DNA from: Lindgomyces ingoldianus
Lineage: Eukaryota > Ascomycota > Dothideomycetes > Pleosporales > Lindgomycetaceae
DNA length: 64,000 bases
NCBI RefSeq assembly: GCF_010093535.1
Contig: NW_022985215.1
Location: 224,406 to 288,405, forward strand
Direction of reading: 5' to 3'
Below are positions 32,138 through 43,527 of the stretch, piece after piece; the first letter of the stretch is position 1; each line of letters begins with the position of its first letter. The notes under the pieces are model-generated. The model saw only the letters and a program-made list of their open reading frames with translations, was not told the origin of the DNA and ran no database searches. Both the position numbers and the translations under genes were made by a program.

Positions 32138-33023
32138 TTATGATCTATTCGCGCTTTGTCTGCTTGCGCTATTAGGTGTAATGTCTGGAGTAATTTTAGG
32201 CGAGTCTTGTGGTTGAGCCACAAGCACCTGCGCATAGTGCTCGTGACATGCATGGGTAGTTGGATGGTCCTCCCCGAGAGTGGTATTGTAGCCAGCGCAT
32301 GCTCTTTTGTAAAGCGCAGTAGATTCATCATAGCGATGGCGACTTGCAAGAAGATGAGCGAGGCAGTACACGCTCGTCAGCGTGTCCGGATAGTCAACAC
32401 CAAGCACCTTCTCACTGGTCGCCAGCGTCTGCCTGTGCATCGATTCCGCCTCCAAGTACTTGCCTTGGCTGTCCAGCACTCCTGCCAAGTTGTTTATGGT
32501 CGCCAGCGTGGAAGGATGGTCAACACTAAGCACCCTCTCACGCGTCGCCAACGTCTGCCTGTGCATCGATTCCGCCTCCAAGTACTTACCTTGGCTGTCC
32601 AGATAGTCGACACCAAGCACCTTTTCACTGGTCGCCAGCGTCTGCCTGTGCATTGATTCCGCTTCCAAGTACCTGCCCAAATCCGCTAAAATAGAGCTAA
32701 GAAGTCCTAAGCTAAGAAGTGTGCTAGACTTATTGCTGCCTAAGATCTGCTTTTAAATCCTTAGAGCTTCTAAGACTATGCCCTTAGCTTAACTAAAGAG
32801 CCTTGTTGCTATGCGTACTAGCTACTATTTGTTAATAAAGAAGCCTTTGCATCTGTCTCTCTACTGCTCAGCTCTTTCTGCTCTATTATAGGCAATACGT
32901 GTGGAAAGAGAGTCTAGCACTTTAGCTAGTTTGCGTACTTGCTGTTAGGGAACTCTTGTGCTATTGCTTAGATAAACGCCTAACGCCATACTGCATCTCT
33001 ATTAGCTAACTTAAGCCATACTC
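32138..33023 (-). pseudogene. TPR tail of a second STAND/NLR protein, RIP-damaged and truncated
   Basis: From the minus-strand stop at 32,138 back to about 32,680 the frame is open. It encodes kinesin-light-chain-type TPR units with near-identical KYLEAESMHRQTLATSEKVL modules, then YDESTALYKRACAGYNTTLG and a Pro/Ser tail ending ASRQSANRS. Upstream (32,690-33,020) the same reading can be followed through many stops as an older TPR-preceding region (PNSKYAN, LFPHVLPIIEQ, LLTNSS, QQGSLVKL), typical of fungal NB-ARC/NACHT-TPR proteins. One unit is shortened, missing part of its inter-helix loop. The NTPase domain is absent. The 201-bp LTR at 33,024 adjoins the break. A product is unlikely. Confidence 0.7.
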
Positions 33024-33224
33024 TGTAAGGCCGGATGTCCTAGAACGGGCTAGTATGGCCTCCCCTGACCTGTTTGGAGGTCACATGATCTGTGCTTCGT
33101 ATATAAGCGTGAATCCTGACGAGTGAGGCTTGGCAGCGATTCGTCTCTCTTACAATACACTCCTATCTTTCTCCGAAAGCTTGCTCTCAGTGCTATCCGT
33201 GCTACCTACTATCCCATCTTTACA
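33024..33224 (+). repeat. 201-bp LTR, copy 1 (little RIP)
   Basis: It starts TGTAAGGCCGGATG and ends CATCTTTACA. It is 201 bp, the same length as copies 2 (33,970-34,170) and 3 (split, 34,832-42,675). A TATATAAGCG stretch near 33,100 suits an LTR promoter. It keeps CpA and TpG steps that are TpA in copy 2. No matching 5-bp flanks were found, so it may be the end of a larger rearranged element and not a simple insertion. Confidence 0.7.
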
Positions 33225-33969
33225 TTAATGTAAGGCCGAGATGGCGCTTACGTGCGACGGGTATATATACTATTCTGTACGCAATAATTAACTGTTGGTT
33301 GATTATTCACACCTTTTTAGTTGTATTGGCGCAGTGGTACAGAGCTCCGTCCTTACATACTCCTTGTAACGGCGCAGGCAAGACAATGGGTCCGAATGCG
33401 GTAGGAATCCACTCAGAGGCATATGGGAGTGCGTGGGGACTTAATGACCTGGGAATTCCATTGACACCTATAGGCCTTGTACAAAGGACGAGCAGGCATT
33501 AGCCTTCCTTTTCGGAAGCTTAGATGATATAATCAGGCGTCTCGCTTAGCGCACAGGCTAGCATCTAATATACGTCTACTAATTGCCTCTCTTACTTCTT
33601 TCCTTTACTATAAAACTTTAACAAAAAACTCTGTGTTAATAATAAGAAAGAGTAAGTATATATAACTAGTCTAATGCTAGCAGATAATAAAATACAACTA
33701 ACATTAGATAGTAAACAGACTTAACGCTCTCTGCCTAAGCCTTAGTAATCTTAATAGTAAGGAAACTAAAAAAGCTAAGTCTAGTAAAGTAACTACTAAC
33801 TTCTAATAACAATCTAGCTATATACTATAGGATTATCCTAGATGCTAATATTTTTAATCGCTTTAATTTACGTAAACTAGATTTACTAGTAAAAAACCTC
33901 TAACACTAGTAACTCTAATAGCTAATTCTAATAAAATAAAGATAAACACTATCTGTAATAACTAGGTAG
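33225..33969. other. Interval between two 201-bp LTRs, with a tRNA-like promoter
   Basis: It starts with another TGTAAGGCCGAGATGG. At 33,327-33,340 TTGGCGCAGTGG matches an RNA polymerase III box A. At 33,389-33,400 GGTCCGAATGCG resembles box B about 60 bp later, the spacing found in tRNA genes and tRNA-derived SINEs. I could not fold a full tRNA. To about 33,520 the DNA is not RIP-mutated; beyond that it is AT-rich relic. If the two LTRs belong to one element, its 745 bp interior is too short to encode proteins. Confidence 0.4.
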
Positions 33970-34170
33970 TGTAAGGCCGAATGTCTTAGAACAGGCTAGT
34001 ATAGCCTCCTCTAACCTGTTTAGAGGTCACATGACCTGTGCTTTGTATATAAGCATGAATCCTAACAAGCAAGGCTTAGCAGCAATTTGTCTCTCTTACA
34101 ATACACTTCTATCTTTCTCTAAAAGCTTGCTCTTAGTGCTATCTATGCTACCTACTATCCTATCTTTACA
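33970..34170 (+). repeat. 201-bp LTR, copy 2 (RIP-mutated)
   Basis: Same length and ends as copy 1 (TGTAAGGCCGAATG to ATCTTTACA). The differences are almost all C to T or G to A in CpA or TpG context, for example GGATGTCC to GAATGTCT. Confidence 0.75.
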
Positions 34171-34831
34171 TTTAAATTGCTCTACAAGCTAGCATACTGC
34201 TTAAGGGCAACATTTTTACATAATAGTGTTAAAGTAAAACGCTAGAGAAGAATTAGATGCAACTAGCGCTTAAAGACTACTTAAAAAGCTAACTAAGACT
34301 ACTGCTTTTAGTAATACTTAACTAGAATTAATACTAACATAAAGAGAAATAAAGTAAGAGATAAGTAAAAAAGATAATAAATTTTTTTTTATAAATTAGG
34401 CTTGTTAAGCTATCTAGAAGGCGTTTAGGGCCTAGAAGAGGTTAGAAGGGCTAGTGCAGAACTAAGCAACGCACAGTCCACCCTTGTAAATTAGGCTTTA
34501 GCAGAAGCCTACGCCTAGCTACAAGAGCAGTAGAAAGCGTAAGAACTAGCTAAGATAATAAAAATTTATTATTAATTTAAGGCAGGTAATATAAGCGCGC
34601 TAATTGCGCACTGTTGCCTGTTTTCATCCTCTTTACTGTACAAAGATGCAGCTATATAGTCTATGTTACTTAAGTAGCACTTCTTACATCTTAACTTTAT
34701 TATTAAATTAGTGTATAAAGTGTGTTTAAAAGAGAAGTAAGTGTAACACTTTTATTTTAGACGCAGCCTAAGATTACTTAAAAAGAGAGTAAAAAAAGCT
34801 CTTTTATAAGTTAAATAGTGCTTAGGTTAAG
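34171..34831. other. AT-rich RIP relic
   Basis: Strongly AT-rich DNA without open frames, between LTR copies 2 and 3. It is probably the interior of the element to which those LTRs belonged, but no domain can be read. Confidence 0.4.
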
Positions 34832-35002
34832 TGTAAAGATAGGATGGTAAGTAGCATAGATAGCACTAAGAGCACGCTTTTAGAGAAAGATAGGAGTGTA
34901 TTATAAGAAAGACAAATTGCTGCTAAGCCTTACTTGTTAGGATTTATGCTTATATATAAAGCACAGGTTATATAACCTCTAAACAGGTTAGGTGAGGCTA
35001 TA

Positions 35003-35610
35003 TGTTACAGCCAACAGTCAGACCGTAATGACCCAACTGGCTGTTCCCCACAGCCCAGGCGACGTCAGATGGAAAACGCTTACCTCCGCGCCAAGCGAAT
35101 CACGTGACAGGACGGATGAGGAATGGCTTCAGCTTTTAGACAAAAGCCTCGCGGAATGCATCATCCAATAGGATGTACAGGCTTGCAGGCTTGCAGGCTA
35201 TGCAGGCTGTATAAGAATGAGCATGCAAGCATGCAGAGCATGCAAACCTTATGTATATAGTTTTAATCACAACTATAGTTAGAAGGTTATAATTACTAGT
35301 TAGTTTATTATCTACTCTTACTTATTTAATAAACTAAGAAGCATTAAAACCTTTAAAATAAGAACACTACTAATTTGTATATCTTGCACTATATATACCT
35401 CTATTCCTATCCCTATAGATTAGGTTTACTAGCTCCCTATACAGCTGCTAGGTTAAACTACAAGCCTGCCTACTCTAACTCCTCCTAGTCCCTTACTCTG
35501 CTTAGCAAACTGTACACTTAATCTAGCTAAGTTCTCCCACCTTTGCTAAATACTATTATAGGCTAACGTACTCCTAAAAACACTATTTTGCTAGAGTAAA
35601 GATTATAACA
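35003..35610 (+). repeat. 5' LTR of the gypsy chromovirus
   Basis: 608 bp, TGTTACAG to GATTATAACA. The first ~260 bp retain CpA and TpG steps; the rest is RIP-mutated. It contains GCTTGCAG and GCATGCA short repeats near 35,180-35,250. Confidence 0.9.
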
Positions 35611-38600
35611 GTAATTACTGCTACCTGTAAAGTATAGCCCCTTACATCTCCTCCTTTAATACTAGTATAACAGGAGCTAGTGCTGCTAGCACTAGCAAAG
35701 TCCTGTCTAGAAATAAAAAAAAACAAAACTAATAAATACAACATCTTTAACATAAGATTAAAATGCTAAAGAATTAACTCTAATAATATGCCTAGCTACT
35801 CTAAACACAACAGCTACACACACTTTACATAAAGGTAGCTAAACTCTAAAATATAGTAAAAGAAAAAATAAGTATTAAGTTAAAGAAGTTTTTACACCTG
35901 GCCCTACTAAAACCTTTTAATAGAATAGTAAAGGATCTTAAACTATTCTTTACTTAATGCTACTTATACATGTAGTATAACAAGGGCGCCTTTTAAACTA
36001 ATAAGGAAATAATTTCCTAGATAGGACTACATCTTAAAGAATCCTTAGCTATATAGTTTTAACTACATGCTAATAACTAGATAAAGCATAAAACTATAAA
36101 AAAAGTACCTTTTATTAAAACATAAATAATCTTTAAAGACCTTAACTTTTTTAAGTAAGCTTTTACTACTATCTACAGATAACTAAATTAGAAGGAAAAG
36201 GTAGTTAATAGAATAAACACTTTATAACAAAAAAAAGGTACAGTCTAATTATACGCAGCCTACTTCCGCAAACAACTAGCTATTAGTAAATAAACAGACT
36301 AGTTAGTAATTAGAAGAATGTTTTATAAAAGACTATTTAATAAAGTTAAGAATAAATTTATGCACAGCAGTAAGCTAGATGCATTTAAGGAATACATTAA
36401 AAAGGTAATAACATATAATAAAAGATATTAAGAATGTTTTAAAGAAAAACACCTTAGCATAACATTCTAGAAACCTAAGGTGTTTTAGAAAAAGAAAAAA
36501 AGCTAAAAGTTTAACAGCAAACTTATAGACCTTAGTTATACTAAACATACATAGAGCTTACCTAAAAAAAAAAGTAAGTACTGTAAGAGCAAGAAGCTGC
36601 TATTAACTACAGAATAATAAAAGTAGCTTAAAAAAAGAGTGTGCCTTAACTATAAAAAAGTAGAACACTACTAATGTAAGTGCCTAGACTCTAGTAACTA
36701 GAAGAATAAAGAAAAAGAACTAACTATAAAAGCAATGCATATAGAACAGGGTCTAACAGAACAAGAGATCCTAGATAGACTAGACAAACATCTCTACTAG
36801 TAATATAGAGACAACTACAAATCTAAAGAATGCTCTATAAAATACTAGGAAGTTAAAGTAAGAGATAACAATAAAGTCTTTAGGGCACTAGAATAGGCTG
36901 CTACTTATAAAGAATAGCAAGGCTACACCTAAGCTGCAACATATATTGTAAATGTTAAAAAAAGAAAAGAAAAGTTTTTTTTAAAACAACTAATAATAAA
37001 AATCTCTACTTAAGAACTAAAATACTAATTTACCTACAGCAACTACTAGAAATGTAGTAATACACATAACATATAAAGCTGTAAAAAGTTAATGTACAAA
37101 GTACATATTAATAATAATGTTAAAACTTATAGTATACTAAAGAAAATTACTAAAACATAATATGCAGTTATAAACACTAAGAAGTAATAGAAAATGTTCT
37201 AAAAAATTTTTAATAATAAAAAAGGCTCTAACTAGCAGTGTACACTACTATTAACACCTAATCTATGTAAAGAACAAACTAATACACCTCTCCCTACACT
37301 AGCTGTTACCTGCAAAGACCTAGAGACCTAATAAAATAAAAGATACTATATTCCCTACAGAAGTAAGTAACATAATAAGTTCTATTGCACATACTAAAGT
37401 TACTTGTTGTAAATAATAAAAACTAAGGAGTACCTAAGGTAGACACAGGTCTAGCTAATACTAGCGTAAAACAACCTTAAAGAGTGCCTCTATACCTAGT
37501 ACCTGTGTAGTAACAAGTACTGTATTAAACACTAGCTAACTAAGCATAGAGCCGGCTAGTGGCCACACAGGATACAAGAAAGCGCACCTAAAAATAACAC
37601 GCTATCTAGCATAGCATTAACCTGCAAAATGCTACAGTGCCTCTATTGCTAAAACAGCATAGGCCATAAACAAGAACTATAGACAGAATGCAATAATAAA
37701 CTAGCATGTACGTTTTATTACTTCTAATAAAGAGCACACTAGCAGAATAACTAAATGCTATACTACTATAAGATAGAAGACGCTTAGTGCACTATACTAG
37801 AATGCATAATATAAGAACACTAAGAGTATAAGGTACAACTAGACTAAATTAAAGAATACTAGGACGCAGCTAATGCTGTTAAAGAAGATAATAAGATAGA
37901 CTATAAGAAAACACCTTATAAACTCTACATCCTTATTATAGTTAAATAAGAACTAGGCTAAAGCCTAATAACTAAACTTACCCTTTAACACTTAGGCTAA
38001 AAATAGGTAGAACTTGCCCTAATAGACAGTAGATGCACGTTTACAGTAATTAACTCTAGGTAGGTAGACTAGAACAACATACTCTTCTAAAAAAAGAAAA
38101 ACCTTTTTAGGGTATTCTTAGCTAACGCCTTATTAATAGAATACAGAGTAGGGCAAGTTTAACTTAAAACTAACAAGCTTATTACTAAAGTAGAAAGGAC
38201 TAATAACTAGATATTTTTTAACATACTGCCTCTAAGAGGCAAGTACTAAGCAATATTAGGCTATAACTAGCTATATAAACACAACCTAATAATTAATTAG
38301 TAAACTATGTCTCTAGTAACTAACTAAGACTACGCAAAGGTAGCATAGTTAGCATGCTACAAAGAATCTTGTGCAATCTATTAATAAGTAAAGGAAGGAA
38401 ATAGCTATTTTCTAAAAAAAGAAAAACTAAAGAAGTTCCTTTATTAAGAACTAAAAGCCTAGGCTATCTGCCTAATAAAAAAAGAACTAGAAAAGAACTT
38501 CTTTAAAGAATTTAAAAAGAAAAGAGACCTTAATTAGGTTAAGATCTACTAGATAGCCTATAAAGCAACTAAACTACTAGAAGAGTATTAGGATTATAAA

Positions 38601-41600
38601 GACATGTTTAAAACTCTAGAGAATCTAGAAGAACTGCTACTACACTAGCCCTAGGATTACGCTATTAATCTTAAACTAAATCTGCAACTAAAAACTCACA
38701 AGCTAAGGCCCTTAATAAAAGCCTAAAAAGACGCCCTGTAGGAGTACGTAGACAAAATGTTAGCTTAAGGACACATTAGAGAAAGTAACAGCCTAGTAGC
38801 ATTAGCAGTAGTTTTTTCAAAGAAAAAGAATAGCAAGGTAAAAGTATGTTAAGACTACTAAACCTTAGACAACAACACTATAAAAGACTAATATCCCCTA
38901 CTAATTATTTAGGATATTATAAACTAACTTAAAGAAACTAAGCACTTTACTAAGTTTAATGTCTAAGACAGATTTAATAAAATAAGGATTAAGAAAAGAT
39001 ATAAGTAGATAATAGCCTTTTAGACCTTAAAAAGACTATATAAGCTTTTTATTATGCTATTTAGACTAACTAACGCCTTAGCAACCTTTTAACAGGTTAT
39101 TAACACTGCACTTAATCCCTACCTAGATATATTTGTACTTATGTACTTAAATAATGTTCTAATATACACTAAAAAAAACTAGGTAGACTATGTATTTAAA
39201 GTAAAACTTATACTTAACTAACTCTAATAATATAGACTTTACCTACAACTAGAAAAATGTAAGTTTAACATATAAAAAACAAAATACCTAAGGTTTATTA
39301 TTAATAAAAAAGAAATAAAAATAGACCCTGCTAAAGTAAGTAAGGTGCTAGAATAGCTAACACTAACTATAGTAATAGAAATTAAAGGATTTCTAGGCCT
39401 TACAGGATATATACAAAGAATAATTAAGAACTACTTAAAAATTGCACTCCCTTTTATAGATGCCACCTTAAAGGAAAAAGCAACTTAAAAATTCTAATAA
39501 ACACTAGAGATAAAAGAAGCCTTTTAAGAACTAAAGAAAATAATAATAAACTACTTTATCCTTAGAATGTATAATTTTATGCTAGAAACAAAAGTGCACA
39601 CTAATGCTTCTTTAAGAGCTAAGGAAGCAACGCTCTCTTAAAAACAGAAGAATAGTTAATAGCACTTAGTAGCCTACTACTTAGCAAAGTTTACGCTAGC
39701 AGAACAAAAATATACTATTTCTAATAAAGAACTAAAAGCAATAGTTAATGTATGTAGAAACTAAAAGGTTAAGCTTTAAGGCCTTAGCTAATAATTTATA
39801 ATCTTTACTAACTATGTAAACTTAGTTACCTTTCTTACTATAAAGAAGCTCTTACTAATGCATGTGTAATAAGCTATAGAACTTGCTTAATTTAATTTTA
39901 TTATTAAACATATAGCAGAGAGTAGCAATTAGTAGGCTAATGCCCTAAGCAGACGCGCTAATTATTTTAAAAAAAATAAAGAAAACTTTAAAAAATTTAT
40001 AATCTTTAAGAAAACTCTTAAGAGAATAATTTATAAAGGACTAAATTAAGAAGAACTTCTATACTCCCTTATAATAGTTAAATAAGAATAGAAAAACTTA
40101 ATAAAAAAATACTATAAAGCCTCTATGTTTAGACATCCTAGAATTAGGTTACTACAAAAAAAAAATTAAAAATGCTATACTCTAAAAAGTACCCTAACTA
40201 AAACACCTATGTACTAAAGTCTTATAGAAATGTAACATCTATAATAAAAATAATCCTTAGCGCTATAAACCCTATAGCTTGCTTTAACTAATTATAGCAC
40301 TAAGCTAACTATAGACTATAATAATAATAGACTTTATTACTAGACTACTACTATTACAAGAACCTAGCACTAAAAGGCTTTGCAACATAATTACATAAGT
40401 TATAGACAAAACTACTAAGTTTATTTACTTATAGCTATTAAAGAAAATAATTATAGCTAAAGAATTTATGTTTAAACTAAAGAAAAACATTTTAGCTATT
40501 TATAGCTACCCTAAGATTATTATATTAGACTGTAATAAACTGTTTACTAGTAACTTCTAAACAGCTACAGTTAAACACCTTAAAATTAACTATAAGCTCT
40601 TTACTGCTTACTATCTGCAGATAGACAGGCAAACAAAAAGAGCAAATATAGAAGTAGAAAAATACCTACGCAAGTATGTATCTTATAAATAAATAGATTA
40701 GGCAAAATAGTTACTAATAGCGCAGTTTACTATTAATCCTATAGAATTAGCTACTACTAAAGAAACCCCTTATAAGGCTAATTTTAGATACCTTCTAAGA
40801 TATAAGCTTTATAGCGCACAGCTAACAGACCTCTTAGAAGCTATAGACTGCACAACTAAACTTCTAGAACTGCACTAGAAACTTACTAGAGAAGCGCAGT
40901 TAGCCTAAGAAGCTATAGAAAAGGCAGTAAACTTAAAAAAGAAACTAGCACTAGAAATACACTCTAATAACTATATATATTTAGACATAAAAAACCTTAA
41001 CACTCTAAGACTCTCTAAAAAGTTAGCTAAAAAATATAGAAAACTATATAAGGTTATATAGATATAACCTAACATCTATAAACTTAAACTACTAAAAGAA
41101 ATATAAATACATTCTTAGTTTTATGTTTCTAAGCTTAAACTTACACTTAAAAGCATTCTACTTACAACTACTAGATAAAAAAAAGAAAAAAAAGAATATA
41201 AAGTAAAAAAAATTTTAGACTATAAAGAAAATAAATACCTAGTAAAATAAAAAGAATAGCTTACTAGCAAAAACATATAAAAGCTTATTAAGAACCTATT
41301 AAACGCCTCTTAGGCCCTTTACAGGTATTTAAAGTCTCCTTTAGATAAAACTATCCTAGAGAAAGCTCTCTAGACTAAAAAACACTATTATTAGTTAAAA
41401 CTGCAGCAGCATTAGTTAGCTACAATGTAGGAAGTCTGCAACCCTTTAACATAGGTTAAGAAGAAGGAAGACTAGCTACTTTTGCCTTAAGCGTTTTAAG
41501 CTTATCTAGTAAAGAGAGGTCTTCTTTTGGATACTTTACTTTTTAATCCTTTAACACTTTTAACTATTTCTAAATTTTCTTCTTATAAGAAATAATTAGC

Positions 41601-42032
41601 TAAAGACACTTTAGCAACCTTTTCTTTTTACACATCCTATCTTTTTAAACTATCTCTGCTTCTACTAACAACTTTTTGCGCTTGCGTTCTAAACAATCCT
41701 AGGCTGTGTCTAACATAAAGGCGTTGTAATAACTACCCTTTTGCACACACTCTACGCACTTATTTAATAATAAGGACATTACATAAGAGGACCTACTTAA
41801 ATAATAAGCACTATAGAGACGCATCTTTATACAACAAAGAGGATTAAGGCAAGTAATAGTACAAAGGCAATAAATAATAGCAGAAGAATAAGAGGCCTAG
41901 TAAGGCATAGTTAAAAAGAATTAACATAGGACTAGCCTTTAAAAAAGGGAACACACTAGCTAAAAAGAAAACCTAACACTTATAATAAGAAAAACATAAC
42001 AGTAAGAACGCTAACTAGAAGAGAAGCCTGCG

Positions 42033-42640
42033 TGTTATAGCTAATAGTTAGACTAGAATAACCTAACTAGCTGTTCCCTATAGCCTAGGCGATGTTAGAT
42101 AGAAAACGCTTACCTCTACGCTAAGCAAATTACATAACAGGACAGATAAGGAATAGCTTTAGCTTTTAGACAAAAGCCTTGCAGAATGCATTATCTAATA
42201 GGATGTACAGGCTTGCAGGCTTGCAGGCTATGCAGGCTGTATAAGAATAAGCATGCAAGCATGCAGAGCATGTAAACCTTATGTATATAGTTTTAATTAC
42301 AACTATAGTTAGAAAGTTGTAATTACTGTTTAGTTTATTATCTACTTTTACTTATTTAATAAACTAAAAAGCATTAAAACCTTCATAATAAAGACACTGC
42401 TAATTTGTATATCTTGCACTATATATACCTCTATTCCTATCCCTACAGATTAGGTTTCCTAGCTCCCTATACAGCCGCTAGGTCAAACCACAAGCCTGCC
42501 TACCCTAACTCCCCCCAGTCCCTCACTCTGCTTGACGAACTGTACACTTGATCTAGCTAAGTTCTCCCACCTCCGCTAAATACCATTATAGGCCGACGTA
42601 CTCCCGAAAACACCATTTCGCCGGAGTAAGGATTGTAACA
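42033..42640 (+). repeat. 3' LTR of the gypsy chromovirus
   Basis: 608 bp, TGTTATAG to GATTGTAACA. Here the left part is RIP-mutated and the last ~165 bp (from about 42,475) keep the original bases, the reverse of the pattern in the 5' LTR. Confidence 0.9.
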
Positions 42641-42675
42641 CTATACTAGCCTGTTCTAGAACATCTAGCCTTACA

Positions 42676-43281
42676 TTATCCCCCCTTATAGTAGTCCTAT
42701 AACTTAGAGGATAGAACAGATAATAATAGCCCTAAGTAGCATAATATAGTGTTATATAATGCTTTAAAGGCTTACTTCTGCCTATTTTAGTTAATTTTAT
42801 ATAAGTTTATTTAAAAATAACGTAGAGTTATTAAGTAAAAGTAAAGTAAAAGTATAAAGTAAAAGTAAAAGTAAAATAGTAGTATATTTTATACTAATAG
42901 AGTAGCAGTTAGGACAGTATATATAGAGTCTAACTGTGCTAGAAGTCTATCTTCTTCACACTTTTACCCTCTTTATAGGTTAAAATTTAGAAAATTCTAA
43001 ACTTTTTAAAGTAAGTATATTTTAAGCTACTTTAGTATAATTTAGTGTAAAGGGGTGCTAATAAGCTTTAATAGTTTTATTTTACTTTACTTATACCTAC
43101 TTATTATCTAATCTACTTTTAGCTTCTTTTTTTATGATTAACTTTACTAAATAACTTTAAAATAAACCTTTATAGCCCATTTTATTATAATTTAGCTATA
43201 GTGTTTTTTAAAAAAGATTAATTAGCTTTTACTAATATAAACCTATGCTCTAACAACTTTTATGTTTAATATATTAATAAA
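42676..43281. other. AT-rich RIP relic
   Basis: Contains a simple AGTAAAAGTAAA repeat near 42,835-42,890 and no open frame. No element boundary is recognised. Confidence 0.4.
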
Positions 43282-43527
43282 ATGTCCTGTAAAAGCATTA
43301 TAGATAAAAGTAGTAGCTATTCTATACTTATAAATAATAAGTTATGTTATAGCATAAAAAAAAGAATTAAGTGCACTAAGTATGCTTATTACTTTAAATT
43401 TAGTAAAAAGTGCTTTAAGGTGTGTATTTTAGCTTCTTTTAGTATATTTACACATAGTCTGTCTAGGCTAACTCTAGATAGCTCTTTATCTTTTTTAAAC
43501 TTAAATAATAGGCTTTTAAAAACATAA
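43282..43527 (+). pseudogene. Cys-cluster relic inside transposon debris
   Basis: An 81-codon frame that survived RIP by chance. The spacing of Cys residues (SCKSIID, LCYSIKKRIKCTKYAYY, KKCFKVC) resembles the Cys-rich N-terminal segment found in many fungal transposon-encoded proteins once Arg/Trp-to-Ile/Tyr RIP changes are allowed for. It is not a functional gene in my view. Confidence 0.35.

Larger units (their letters stand above)
35003..42640 (+). mobile_element. Complete Ty3/gypsy chromovirus-type LTR retrotransposon, RIP-inactivated
   Basis: 7,638 bp, flanked by a perfect 5-bp duplication CTATA (34,998-35,002 and 42,641-42,645). Both LTRs are 608 bp. The plus-strand reading, through many stops, shows the gag zinc knuckle (near 36,638-36,685), protease LALIDSRC (LIDSGC-type, near 38,015-38,040), reverse transcriptase with YLNN for YLDD (near 39,135-39,170), RNase H ETKVHTNAS (near 39,575-39,610), integrase (about 40,150-41,050) and a chromodomain-like EYKVKKILDYKEN (41,194-41,305). 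The order PR-RT-RH-INT-chromodomain defines a chromovirus. RIP has removed every long frame. Its insertion postdates the 201-bp LTR it splits. Confidence 0.9.
34832..42675 (-). repeat. 201-bp LTR, copy 3, split by the gypsy element
   Basis: The two halves, 34,832-35,002 and 42,646-42,675 (42,641-42,645 is the duplicated target), join to exactly 201 bp and match the reverse complement of copies 1 and 2. The target of the gypsy insertion is CTATA. The orientation is opposite to copies 1 and 2. Confidence 0.8.

Noticed and set aside
5936..32690. Starship-type giant mobile element carrying the gene block
   Set aside because: I looked for a tyrosine recombinase (DUF3435) gene at either edge and for matching terminal motifs and found neither.
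33300..33502. 67-codon frame after the first 201-bp LTR
   Set aside because: It overlaps the tRNA-like promoter sequence and shows no protein feature.
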